Of a DNA stretch of 64,000 nt, positions 37,704 through 47,574 are shown piece after piece. The stretch lies in NCBI RefSeq assembly GCF_900104455.1, contig NZ_FNHB01000006.1, forward strand, positions 94,204 through 158,203. The letters are read 5' to 3'. The notes under the pieces are model-generated. The model saw only the letters and a list, made by a program, of their open reading frames with translations, was not told where the DNA came from and made no database searches. Both the position numbers and the translations under genes were made by a program. Source of the stretch: Dendrosporobacter quercicolus (GTDB lineage: Bacteria; Bacillota; Negativicutes; DSM-1736; Dendrosporobacteraceae). Numbering within the stretch: the stretch's first letter is position 1; every line of letters begins with the position of its first letter.

Positions 37704-37727
37704 TATGTACACAACATTGTGTACATA
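37704..37727. promoter_or_regulatory. Perfect palindromic operator upstream of the HTH regulator gene
   Basis: TATGTACACAA, 2 bp (CA), TTGTGTACATA: perfect 11-bp arms. A candidate -10 (TATACT, 37726-37731) overlaps its edge, so a bound protein would block the promoter. It probably binds the regulator encoded 60 bp downstream (inference). Confidence 0.7.
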
Positions 37728-37788
37728 TACTATAGCTGGAACTGGATTTTGCTGATGATATTGAGTACATAGCGGGAGTTGAGTCTGG

Positions 37789-38310
37789 ATGCTGCTGAGG
37801 ATTGGCGATAAGATAATCAACCGTCAAAAGATTTATCAGGTGATTGATGAGGCGCTGGAGCTGCGGAGTAAAGGCTCGTCTCAGCAGGATACGGCCAAGC
37901 GGGTTGGCCTTGACCGGACGGTGATATCCAAACTTGAGAGTCTGGGAGAAATACGCAAAGGCGGCCGGATTGCCCTGGTTGGTTTCCCGATCGAAAACTG
38001 CGAGGAACTGGGCCGAATTGCCGGCCAGCAGGGAATTGATTATTGTCTGTTGATGTCGGAACGCGAACGCTGGGATTATGTTGAGAGTAAATCCGGCGTG
38101 CAGTTGTTTAATCAGGTAATGGAGATTGTTGCCATGCTCCGGCAGTACGATGTTGTCATCATAATTGGTTCCAATATGCGTATTAAGCTAATGGAGGCCT
38201 TGCTGGACAAGGAAGTCATCGGTATAAACATTGGCGAGTCGCCGATTGCAGAGGATAAATATGTTGAGCCGGAGCAATTAATGCATATTGTCAGGCAGCT
38301 CAGGTTTTAA
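37789..38310 (+). CDS. HTH transcriptional regulator with an unknown C-terminal domain
   Basis: A 173-residue protein. An N-terminal helix-turn-helix (QQDTAKRVGLDRTVISKLESLG, residues about 29-50) is followed by a Rossmann-like domain (about 60-170) with IALVGFPIENCEELG and VVIIIGSNMRIK. I do not recognise a named family. Immediately downstream, and probably in the same transcript, are a quinate-dehydrogenase-like and an acyl-ACP-reductase-like gene. The palindrome upstream suggests autoregulation and control of the cassette. Confidence 0.8.
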   Translation: MLLRIGDKIINRQKIYQVIDEALELRSKGSSQQDTAKRVGLDRTVISKLESLGEIRKGGRIALVGFPIENCEELGRIAGQQGIDYCLLMSERERWDYVESKSGVQLFNQVMEIVAMLRQYDVVIIIGSNMRIKLMEALLDKEVIGINIGESPIAEDKYVEPEQLMHIVRQLRF

Positions 38311-38330
38311 TAAGGGCTAAGGGGGCAATC

Positions 38331-39236
38331 ATGAAGCGTGTGGTAAGTATCAGCCTGGGCTCGTCCAAACGTAATCATAAAACGGTTGTAAAGCTTGGCA
38401 GGGATACTTTTTGTATTGAACGTATCGGCGTCGACGGGGATAAACAAAAGGCGATTGAGCTGATCGGCAATTTGGACGGAAGCGTTGATGCATTCGGATT
38501 GGGCGGTACCGACCTCTATATTTATGCCGGCAACCGGCGTTATACTTTCCGGGAGTCGGCGAAGATTGCGGCTGCAGCTAAAATTACGCCGATTGTTGAC
38601 GGCAGCGGATTGAAAAACACACTGGAACGGCGGGTGGTAAATTATTTAGCCCGTCACGAGGATATCAGGTTTAAGCGCAAGCCGGTACTGGTTATGTGCG
38701 CGGTTGACCGTTTCGGGCTGGCTGAGGCTCTGGTTGAGGCCGGCAGCCAGACCGTTTTCGGTGATCTCATGTTTGGGTTAGGCCTCGAACTGCCCATTCG
38801 TACATTGGACGGCTTAGCACGATTAGCCCGGGTCATTGCGCCGGTGATAACGAAGCTGCCGGTCCGCTGGTTTTATCCGACCGGCGACCGGCAAAATGAA
38901 ACAAAGCCACGCTTCCGGGCCTATTTTGCGGCAGCCGAGATGATCGCCGGCGACTTTCATTTTATTCGCCGGCATATGCCGGAGTGTTTAGACGGCAAGC
39001 TGATCATTACCAACACTGTGACTGCCGAAGATGAATTACTGCTGAAAGAGCGCGGGGTTCGTACACTGGTAACAACCACTCCCGATATGGGCGGGCGTTC
39101 TTTTGGCACCAATGCCCTGGAAGGAATGCTTGTGGCCGCCGCCGGTAAGCGACCGGAAGAACTGACGGCTAATGAGTATGAAAATTTATTAAATGAGTTT
39201 GGCATTGCGCCCCGGATCAAGCACTTTGACCGGTGA
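38331..39236 (+). CDS. Conserved protein usually annotated quinate 5-dehydrogenase; true role unknown
   Basis: A 301-residue soluble protein. Segments such as DAFGLGGTDLYIYAG, TPIVDGSGLKNTLERR and TTPDMGGRSFGTNALEGML look conserved, but I see no classic NAD-binding GxGxxG and no known catalytic signature. Databases commonly name such proteins quinate 5-dehydrogenase, seemingly by association. GGGGGC precedes the ATG. It lies 20 bp after the regulator and 15 bp before the acyl-ACP-reductase-like gene, so it probably works with that enzyme. Confidence 0.75.
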   Translation: MKRVVSISLGSSKRNHKTVVKLGRDTFCIERIGVDGDKQKAIELIGNLDGSVDAFGLGGTDLYIYAGNRRYTFRESAKIAAAAKITPIVDGSGLKNTLERRVVNYLARHEDIRFKRKPVLVMCAVDRFGLAEALVEAGSQTVFGDLMFGLGLELPIRTLDGLARLARVIAPVITKLPVRWFYPTGDRQNETKPRFRAYFAAAEMIAGDFHFIRRHMPECLDGKLIITNTVTAEDELLLKERGVRTLVTTTPDMGGRSFGTNALEGMLVAAAGKRPEELTANEYENLLNEFGIAPRIKHFDR

Positions 39237-39251
39237 AAGGGGGATTCACCT

Positions 39252-40346
39252 TTGGAGAGGTTTGCATTTATATTGCATCCGCTGACAGCGAAAGATTTTG
39301 CCCGTAAATTTCCCATTGCAAAAAAATGCTCTGATGGGTTTCTTGAAGGGATTATGAAGCATATTCCGCCGATAAAGGTTTCGCATATTACGGGACTGAG
39401 ATCCCCTTACGCACAGGGCGAGGGCTGGTTTGTGGCTTGCCCGCTGACGTCCCGGCAAATGCTGGACCTGCCGGAGCAATATGTATTGAATAAAATTATC
39501 AAAGCAGGACGAATGGCTGAGAAATTAGGAGCAAAAATTGTCGGACTGGGGGCTTTTTCATCTATTGTCGGCGATGCAGGGGTTACCATTGCCAAAAACC
39601 TTAATATTGCCGTAACGACAGGCAACAGCTATACGGTAGCGACAGCACTGGAGGGTACGCGCGAAGCGGCGAAGGTGATGGGAGTGGAACTGGAACGGGC
39701 CAATGTGCTCATTCTTGGAGCGACCGGCTCAATCGGCGCAGCCTGCGCCCAGATTTTAGCGCAGGAGATCAGATTTCTTACCTTGGCGGCCAGGAATGAA
39801 GCCAAGCTGGAAAAAATTGCCGAGCAAATTTTACGGACGACAGGTTTAGCGGTCAGGGTGACGGCAAATACTAAGGCTGCAATAAAAGCAGCCGATATCA
39901 TCATTGCTGTAACCAGTGCAGTTGACAGTATTATTGAGCCTGAGGACCTAAAGCCGGGCGCTATTGTCTGTGACGTATCCCGGCCGCGCAATGTTTCCCG
40001 CAGTGTGGCGCAAATGCGCAATGATGTGTTGGTTATTGAAGGCGGAGTTGTTGAAGTACCGGGAGATATCAGTTTTGGCCTTAATTTTGGTTTTCCTGAA
40101 GGCACCGCCTATGCCTGCATGGCCGAAACAATGATTCTAGCTCTTGAACAGCGCTATGAGAATTTCACGATAGGCCGCAATTTAACGGTCAAACAAATTG
40201 AAACAATCACGCAGCTGGCAAAAAAGCATGGGTTCAAGCTTGCCGGTCTGCGAAGCTTTGAATGCGCCCTGACCTACGAGGAAATTAGTTCAATAAAAAA
40301 TAACGCCATGATTGCTATGGAAGCCAAATGCCGGAGTATTAGCTAG
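39252..40346 (+). CDS. Acyl-[acyl-carrier-protein] reductase-like dehydrogenase (AAR/shikimate-dehydrogenase superfamily)
   Basis: A 364-residue protein that aligns by eye along its length with cyanobacterial long-chain acyl-ACP reductase (AAR). Shared features are GLGAFSSIV, VTTGNSYT, the NADPH motif LGATGSIGAACA near residue 154, IEGGVVEVPGDI, and AYACMAE with a Cys at the place of the AAR nucleophile, then KKHGF. AAR forms fatty aldehydes from acyl-ACP. Automatic annotation often says shikimate/quinate dehydrogenase, but those enzymes lack the catalytic Cys segment. The start is TTG after AAAGGGGG. The substrate is unproven. Confidence 0.75.
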   Translation: MERFAFILHPLTAKDFARKFPIAKKCSDGFLEGIMKHIPPIKVSHITGLRSPYAQGEGWFVACPLTSRQMLDLPEQYVLNKIIKAGRMAEKLGAKIVGLGAFSSIVGDAGVTIAKNLNIAVTTGNSYTVATALEGTREAAKVMGVELERANVLILGATGSIGAACAQILAQEIRFLTLAARNEAKLEKIAEQILRTTGLAVRVTANTKAAIKAADIIIAVTSAVDSIIEPEDLKPGAIVCDVSRPRNVSRSVAQMRNDVLVIEGGVVEVPGDISFGLNFGFPEGTAYACMAETMILALEQRYENFTIGRNLTVKQIETITQLAKKHGFKLAGLRSFECALTYEEISSIKNNAMIAMEAKCRSIS

Positions 40347-40352
40347 AAATTA

Positions 40353-40381
40353 TTGACAAAAGCTGTTTTTAAACATATAAT
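40353..40381 (+). promoter_or_regulatory. Consensus sigma-A promoter
   Basis: Perfect TTGACA (40353-40358), 17-bp spacer, perfect TATAAT (40376-40381). No gene of normal size starts until greA at 40646. Confidence 0.88.
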
Positions 40382-40387
40382 ATTGCA

Positions 40388-40545
40388 ATAAGTAAGTAAG
40401 GAAGGAATAGCCTGGCATGTTTAGCACAGGTCTGGTTGTTTACAGATCATCCTAAGTAGCAGCAGTTTTGGTCATTCTTGTACTGTAGGAAAGCGCATAG
40501 CTTCCGATAGTATGAAAAGTGTCAAGTTATACTTGACACTATTTA
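40388..40545 (+). ncRNA. Candidate small RNA or transcribed leader
   Basis: A perfect promoter ends at 40381. About 135 nt later a hairpin with 10-bp perfect arms (AGTGTCAAGT, TAT, ACTTGACACT) is followed by a T-rich stretch. Between them is only a 12-codon frame (40417-40455) with an AGGAAGGA site. It may be a small RNA, a leader peptide/attenuator, or a greA leader. No known family was recognised. Confidence 0.4.
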
Positions 40546-40645
40546 TATTGTCTGTCAGGCTTATATTCAAAGAATTTTACTGTCATAACAGGTTTGGTCC
40601 GAATACTATAGTAGAGATTAACATGCACAAAAGGAGAGCAATACC

Positions 40646-42645
<2,000 letters not shown>

Positions 42646-42653
42646 TCTGCTTT

Positions 42654-42703
42654 CTGTATACACCGAAACACTCATCGGCTGATGAGTGTTTCGATGTATA
42701 CGA
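42654..42703. terminator. Long hairpin after lysS
   Basis: GTATACACCGAAACACTCATC pairs, with one or two mismatches, with its inverse across GGCT. There is no T run, so it may be a stalling or symmetric terminator. Confidence 0.55.
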
Positions 42704-42818
42704 TAAACGATGAAATTCTCAGACTTTTCCGGCTGTTTATGCTTCCATTTACACCTGAAAGTTTTTTATATATAATTTGAATATACTGCATTTTTAGAGG
42801 CATGATGGAGGATTGGCG

Positions 42819-43400
42819 ATGAATATACTGGAACAAATCCTACAGGCAAATAAAAGCTTTATTAAGAATCTGCCTTCTGATCCGCTGCGAACTTACTCGC
42901 CAAACAGTAAGTTTCCCAACCGGCGTTTAGCGCTGTTCACCTGTATGGATACAAGGTTGGTGGAATTTCTGGAACCGGCTTTGGGCATTGGCCGCGGTGA
43001 GGCCAAAATTATAAAAAATGCCGGCAATACCATTACCGGGCCATTCGAGGCTACCATCCGCAGCTTGATTGTGGGCATTTTTGAGCTGGATGTCAATGAA
43101 GTGATTGTGATTGGTCATTATGACTGCGGCATAGCCCATACCAGCTCCCGGGAGCTAACAGCCAAAATGCTGGCCCGCGGCATTGCGCCTGAGGCTATTA
43201 AAATGGTTGAAGGGGAACTGGAGCAATGGCTTGACAAATTCCATCATCCGGTTGAGAATGTGGAACAGGCAGTAGCTAAAATCAGAACCAATCCTTTAAT
43301 CCCGGACGATGTGCCTATTCATGGCCTGATGTTCGATCCGGCAATTGGCGAAATCGAAATTGTAGTTGATGGCTACAAGGTTATCGCTGACCGCGCCTAA
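42819..43400 (+). CDS. Beta-class carbonic anhydrase
   Basis: A 193-residue zinc enzyme interconverting CO2 and bicarbonate. Zinc and dyad residues are in CMDTR (Cys/Asp/Arg near residue 42) and GHYDCG (His/Cys near residue 98), the beta-CA pattern. GGAGG 7 nt before this ATG supports it over the TTG six bases earlier. It could support carboxylation in an anaerobic CO2-fixing metabolism (inference). Confidence 0.94.
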   Translation: MNILEQILQANKSFIKNLPSDPLRTYSPNSKFPNRRLALFTCMDTRLVEFLEPALGIGRGEAKIIKNAGNTITGPFEATIRSLIVGIFELDVNEVIVIGHYDCGIAHTSSRELTAKMLARGIAPEAIKMVEGELEQWLDKFHHPVENVEQAVAKIRTNPLIPDDVPIHGLMFDPAIGEIEIVVDGYKVIADRA

Positions 43401-43475
43401 TTGGCATTGAGGCCAAGCTGGAGGATTGTCTTCGGTTTGGCTATTATTGTCGTAGCGCCCTTACTGCTGGTCATA

Positions 43476-43501
43476 GAAAAAACCACCGCTCTGGCAGTGG
43501 T
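43476..43501 (-). terminator. Terminator of speD
   Basis: Read on the - strand, GACCACTGCC and GCGGTGGT form a stem followed by a T run. It lies just after the speD stop, in the gap between convergent genes. Confidence 0.8.
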
Positions 43502-43518
43502 CGGCAACTGGAACTTTT

Positions 43519-43971
43519 TTACTTGGAACGGGACAGCATTTTGATTACTCTGGCTCCGGTGTTGCGAATGCGGCGCAACGGGGCGACGCTTATTTTGATT
43601 TTGGGCCTCATGTCTTTTTCTGACCCAAAATCACCGCGTTTGATATGCGTTGTTTTTGTTTTTTCCGGTTTAAGGAAAGTTTTCAGCACTGCCACGGCTC
43701 TATCCGGGCGGCTATGGTCGCCGCAGGTAAAAACATCAACTGCCGCATAGCCCAGCTCAGGGTAGGTATGAATACTCATATGACTTTCAGCCAATAGCGC
43801 CAGAGCCGTCAGTCCCTGCGGCTCAAACTTAAAGGAAGAAAAATCCAGCAAGGTCATATTTGCTTCTTTTACAGCAGTAAGCATGGCATTTTTAACAAAC
43901 TCAAGATTATTTAAGGCGTCAAAATTACAGCCGTACATATCAACAGTAAGATGTTTGCCAATGATTTTCAT
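43519..43971 (-). CDS. speD: S-adenosylmethionine decarboxylase proenzyme (prokaryotic SpeH/SpeD type)
   Basis: Provides decarboxylated SAM for spermidine synthesis. The proenzyme self-cleaves at Glu-Ser in LLAESHMSIHTYPE to form the pyruvoyl group. The mature length of about 150 residues fits, although the C-terminal tail is longer and basic. AAGGGGCG before the ATG at 43971 makes it more likely than the longer upstream frame. No spermidine synthase is nearby. Confidence 0.94.
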   Translation of the reverse strand: MKIIGKHLTVDMYGCNFDALNNLEFVKNAMLTAVKEANMTLLDFSSFKFEPQGLTALALLAESHMSIHTYPELGYAAVDVFTCGDHSRPDRAVAVLKTFLKPEKTKTTHIKRGDFGSEKDMRPKIKISVAPLRRIRNTGARVIKMLSRSK

Positions 43972-44218
43972 CACATCGCCCCTTTTTAAGATCCTGATGG
44001 TGAAGGCCTGATAAAATAACAAGTTTTACCGGGATAATGAGTATAAGTGCAGTTGCTTTTCAGTATTATACAATTTTTCATTATAGATTGCTTGACCATA
44101 ATTGTAAAGAAGATTTTTTAATTCCTCGTTCAGCAGCTGATTTTGCATTGGCAGGAATACACGCTGTTGTATAAAAATTACCCATAAAATACTATGTTTA
44201 ATCAAAGGAGATATGTTC

Positions 44219-45157
44219 ATGAACACAGCATTAACTGCATTGTTGAAGATTAAGTATCCGGTTTTTCAGGGCGCTATGGCCTGGATTTCCGACGGGAAGC
44301 TGGCGGCTGCGGTATCCGAGGCCGGCGGCGCCGGCATTATTTCCACTGGCGGACGCGATACTGCTTTCGTCCGTGAGCAGATAAGGCTGGCTAAGTCCCT
44401 GACCGATAAGCCGTTTGGCGTTAATATTATGCTGATGGCTCCGAATAAAGAGGAAGTTGTTGATGTCATCTGCGAAGAGAAGGTGGCTTTTGTCACCTTG
44501 GGGGCCGGCAATCCTGTGCCGTTTTTTGAAAAACTGGATCAGGCCGGTGTGAAAAAAATCCCGGTGGTGCCCAATGTTAAGCTGGCGAAGAGAGTGCAGG
44601 ACGCCGGCGCTGATGCGGTAGTGATTGAGGGCATGGAGGCTGGCGGCCATATTGGCGCTTTGACCAGCATGGCGCTCATGACCCAGGTAATTCCTGAGGT
44701 TAGCATACCGGTGGTGGCTGCGGGCGGTTTTGCCGATGGCCGCGGTTTGGCGGCTGCTCTGGTTATGGGAGCCGCCGGTGTGCAGATCGGCACAAGATTC
44801 CTGTTAGCTGTAGAATGCGCAGTTCATTCCAAAGTTAAACAAAAACTGATTGATGCAGTGGATACCGACACCATCGTAACCGGACAAAGTATCGGGCATG
44901 CTGTTCGCGGGCTGAAAAATAAATTCTCTCTGAATTTTGTTGAATTGGAGCAACAGGGAACGCCTGAGGAGCAATTGATTAAGCTTGCAACCGGCACTAA
45001 CCGTCTGGCGGCTGTGGACGGAGATATTGAGAATGGCATGATTCAGGCCGGCCAGTCCTTGCTGCCGCTCAAACAGATAGAGCCGGCCAGGGATATCCTT
45101 GAACGCATCGTCAGGGAAGCGCAGGCTGTATTGGTTAAAGCGCCTGAACTTGTATAA
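44219..45157 (+). CDS. fabK: Enoyl-ACP reductase FabK (FMN, nitronate-monooxygenase family)
   Basis: A 312-residue TIM-barrel flavoprotein with close similarity to streptococcal FabK: YPVFQGAMAWISDG near residue 13, DKPFGVNIMLMAP, NPVPFFEK, IEGMEAGGHIG, VVAAGGFADGRG and GVQIGTRF. It reduces trans-2-enoyl-ACP in fatty-acid synthesis. AAAGGAG 9 nt upstream supports this ATG over one two codons earlier. It is a single gene with its own terminator and no other fab genes. Confidence 0.9.
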   Translation: MNTALTALLKIKYPVFQGAMAWISDGKLAAAVSEAGGAGIISTGGRDTAFVREQIRLAKSLTDKPFGVNIMLMAPNKEEVVDVICEEKVAFVTLGAGNPVPFFEKLDQAGVKKIPVVPNVKLAKRVQDAGADAVVIEGMEAGGHIGALTSMALMTQVIPEVSIPVVAAGGFADGRGLAAALVMGAAGVQIGTRFLLAVECAVHSKVKQKLIDAVDTDTIVTGQSIGHAVRGLKNKFSLNFVELEQQGTPEEQLIKLATGTNRLAAVDGDIENGMIQAGQSLLPLKQIEPARDILERIVREAQAVLVKAPELV

Positions 45158-45220
45158 AGGGAAGCTTATAGCCTGGCTGTTAACAATAGGTGACGGCGCA
45201 ATAAATATGGGTAAAGGGAA

Positions 45221-45243
45221 GAGGGCGCAGGCCCTCTTTTTTT
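45221..45243 (+). terminator. Terminator after fabK
   Basis: GAGGGC, loop GCAG, GCCCTC, then T7. The following 160 bp up to the ctsR promoter shows no other recognisable feature. Confidence 0.9.
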
Positions 45244-45409
45244 ACGAATAGCAGGGGACGTATCTGCCACACTATAATAGTACTACTAAATTTCAGCCTC
45301 TGGCGGCATAACAAGCTCCGTCCCGGACTGCGGCAGTTCATAATTTGAGGGCATTCCGGCAATAATGAGGAAAGAATTTGAATATAGTTCCCTTTTTTTG
45401 AAAAAATAC

Positions 45410-45462
45410 TTGATAAAGGTCAAAAAGTCAAATATAATATAGGCAAAGGTCAAAAAGTCAAA
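45410..45462 (+). promoter_or_regulatory. ctsR operon promoter with duplicated CtsR-type operator
   Basis: TTGATA (45410-45415), 17-bp spacer, TATAAT (45433-45438). An identical 18-bp element (AAAGGTCAAAAAGTCAAA) occurs at 45415-45432 in the spacer and again at 45445-45462 around the start point, exactly 30 bp apart. Each holds two GTCAAA hexamers, the CtsR core. Confidence 0.88.
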
Positions 45463-45500
45463 AAATGATCTTAATGCAATACAGACAGAAGGTGATATGG

Positions 45501-45947
45501 ATGAGCAACCTTGCTGATTTTATTGAAGAATATATTTTGCGGCGCATATCAGCAGAACAAAATAATATAGTTATATTGCGACGTAATGAGATTGCTGAGG
45601 AAATTGAGTGTGCACCGTCTCAGATCAGCTATGTGCTTAATACCCGCTTTACCATTGACCGCGGCTTTTTGGTGGAATCAAGGCGGGGGTCGGGCGGCTT
45701 TATCCGGATTGCCCGCGTGCCCATTCAAAATATGATTTATCAAAATATAGCCGAGCAAATAGATGACGCCACTTCTTTTGCTGAAATTAAAGAAATTGTG
45801 CGTTATCTGACTGCCAATAGTCTGATTAACGGCCGGGAAGCGGCGCTGATTATGCAGGTGGCAACGTTTATGTTTCAAAAAGCGGCGCCGCAGGAACGGG
45901 TTGGCTTATTACGTTCAGTCTTTTTGACTTTAGCTGATTTTACGTGA
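45501..45947 (+). CDS. ctsR: Transcriptional repressor CtsR
   Basis: Class III heat-shock repressor controlling clp genes. The 148-residue protein has an N-terminal winged helix-turn-helix (NEIAEEIECAPSQISYVLNTRF) with the beta-wing SRRGSGGFIRI, where McsB and heat sensing act. AAGGTGA 6 nt upstream selects this ATG. It is the first gene of ctsR-mcsA-mcsB-clpC and represses its own operon. Confidence 0.96.
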   Translation: MSNLADFIEEYILRRISAEQNNIVILRRNEIAEEIECAPSQISYVLNTRFTIDRGFLVESRRGSGGFIRIARVPIQNMIYQNIAEQIDDATSFAEIKEIVRYLTANSLINGREAALIMQVATFMFQKAAPQERVGLLRSVFLTLADFT

Positions 45948-45960
45948 GGAGGCATCAGAT

Positions 45961-46470
45961 ATGCTTTGCGATGATTGCAAGAAAAGACCGGCCTGTGTAC
46001 ACATTACGAAAATAACCAATAATCAAAAAATGGATAAATATTTATGTGAACAATGTGCAAGGGAAAGCGGTGAGCTGGTTTTTTCCACAGATCATACATT
46101 TTCCGTACATGATTTTCTTAAAGGCATGTTCAGCAATAGTCTGGCTGAAACGGCTCAGCCGCAGGATAAAGCCTGCGCAAATTGCGGCATGACCTACCGT
46201 GATTTCAGCCGGACAGGAAAAATTGGCTGCAGTTCGTGTTATGGTGTTTTTGGCGACAAGCTTGAGCCGTTATTGCGCCGTATTCATGGCGCCAGCAGCC
46301 ATATTGGCAAAGTGCCAAAACGATCGGAAGGCGATCTCAAGCTCAGGCAGCGGGTGAAGGGGCTGCGGGAACGCCTGGAACAATATGTGTTGAATGAAGA
46401 GTACGAACAGGCGGCCGGTCTCAGGGATGAAATAAGGCAATTGGAGAAAGAACTCAATGCTAAGGATTAG
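45961..46470 (+). CDS. mcsA: McsA, zinc-finger activator of McsB
   Basis: A 169-residue protein with paired CxxC zinc motifs (CDDCKKRPAC, CEQCA, CANCG, CSSCYG) and a C-terminal UVR domain (about 135-169, YVLNEEYEQAAGLRDEI). It activates the arginine kinase McsB and modulates CtsR. GAGGAGG precedes the ATG. Confidence 0.95.
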   Translation: MLCDDCKKRPACVHITKITNNQKMDKYLCEQCARESGELVFSTDHTFSVHDFLKGMFSNSLAETAQPQDKACANCGMTYRDFSRTGKIGCSSCYGVFGDKLEPLLRRIHGASSHIGKVPKRSEGDLKLRQRVKGLRERLEQYVLNEEYEQAAGLRDEIRQLEKELNAKD

Positions 46471-46481
46471 GAGGAGCGAGC

Positions 46482-47573
46482 ATGGCTTATGAATATTTAT
46501 TGGATCAACCCCTTACTCCCTGGATGAACCATCCGGGCAAGGATGGCGACGTTGTATTGTCCAGCCGTATTCGCCTGGCGCGCAATATTTGTGAGCTTCC
46601 TTTTCCCAATAAGGCTGAAGCGGCCCAGTTAAGCAAGGTTGAGGACAAACTGGAGGGGCTGACTGAGGACTTGATGGCCGATACCGGTGATGACTATTTG
46701 TTCATTGCACTTGATAAATTAACGTCACTGGAACGGAATGTGCTTGTTGAGAAGCATATCATCAGTCCCAATCATGCCGCTCAGCCGGAAAACCGGGCGC
46801 TGCTTGTGAGCAATGACGCCACCGTCAGTGTGATGGTAAATGAAGAGGATCATTTGCGCATCCAATGCATGTTTCCGGGCTTGAACCTGGGTGATGCTTT
46901 GGTATTGGCTCATAAAATTGATGATACGCTGGAGGCCAGGCTCGATATCGCTTTCAATGAGCAGCTTGGTTATTTGACCGCCTGCCCGACCAATCTCGGT
47001 ACAGGCCTGAGAGCTTCAGTCATGATGCATTTGCCTGGCCTGGTATTTACCAGGCAGATAACCAGGATTGTCAATGCCGCTACGCAGCTGGGCCTGGCGG
47101 TCCGGGGCTTTTACGGCGAAGGCACCGAGGCGGCAGGAAATATTTTTCAAATATCCAATCAAATAACGCTTGGCTTCAGCGAGCAGGAAATCATTGATAA
47201 CCTGACCAGCGCCGTCAGGCAGATCCTTAATCATGAGCGGTCGGCGCGGCAGGCGTTATATAAGCACTCGCCGGTTGCGCTGACCGATAAAGTCTGGCGG
47301 GCCTATGGACTGCTTAAATATGCCCGCAGCATGTCCGGGCAAGAGGCGTTGTCCTTGTTAAGTGAGCTCAGGCTGGGCGTTGATCTGAATATCATTGACG
47401 CAATACGCCCCGCGCTGTTCAATGAACTGGTGGTGACAACCAGGCCCAATTATTTGCAGAAAATAATTGGCAATGACGACTTAAATCAATCGGAGTTAAA
47501 CCGTTTTCGCGCCCAGCTTATCCGGGAGACGCTGGAGGCAATGGATCAAGACAATGCTAAAGGAGTGGTATAA
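46482..47573 (+). CDS. mcsB: Protein-arginine kinase McsB
   Basis: Phosphorylates arginines on CtsR and on aberrant proteins, marking them for ClpCP. It has the ATP:guanido phosphotransferase fold, with [10 protein letters not shown] near residue 28 and [18 protein letters not shown]. The 363-residue length is typical. AGGAGGAG precedes the ATG. The clpC start lies directly after its stop. Confidence 0.96.
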   Translation: MAYEYLLDQPLTPWMNHPGKDGDVVLSSRIRLARNICELPFPNKAEAAQLSKVEDKLEGLTEDLMADTGDDYLFIALDKLTSLERNVLVEKHIISPNHAAQPENRALLVSNDATVSVMVNEEDHLRIQCMFPGLNLGDALVLAHKIDDTLEARLDIAFNEQLGYLTACPTNLGTGLRASVMMHLPGLVFTRQITRIVNAATQLGLAVRGFYGEGTEAAGNIFQISNQITLGFSEQEIIDNLTSAVRQILNHERSARQALYKHSPVALTDKVWRAYGLLKYARSMSGQEALSLLSELRLGVDLNIIDAIRPALFNELVVTTRPNYLQKIIGNDDLNQSELNRFRAQLIRETLEAMDQDNAKGVV

Positions 47574-47574
47574 T

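Noticed and set aside
44026..44226. 66-codon frame on the - strand between speD and fabK
   Set aside because: It covers the intergenic promoter region of two divergent genes, lacks a ribosome-binding site and resembles no known family.
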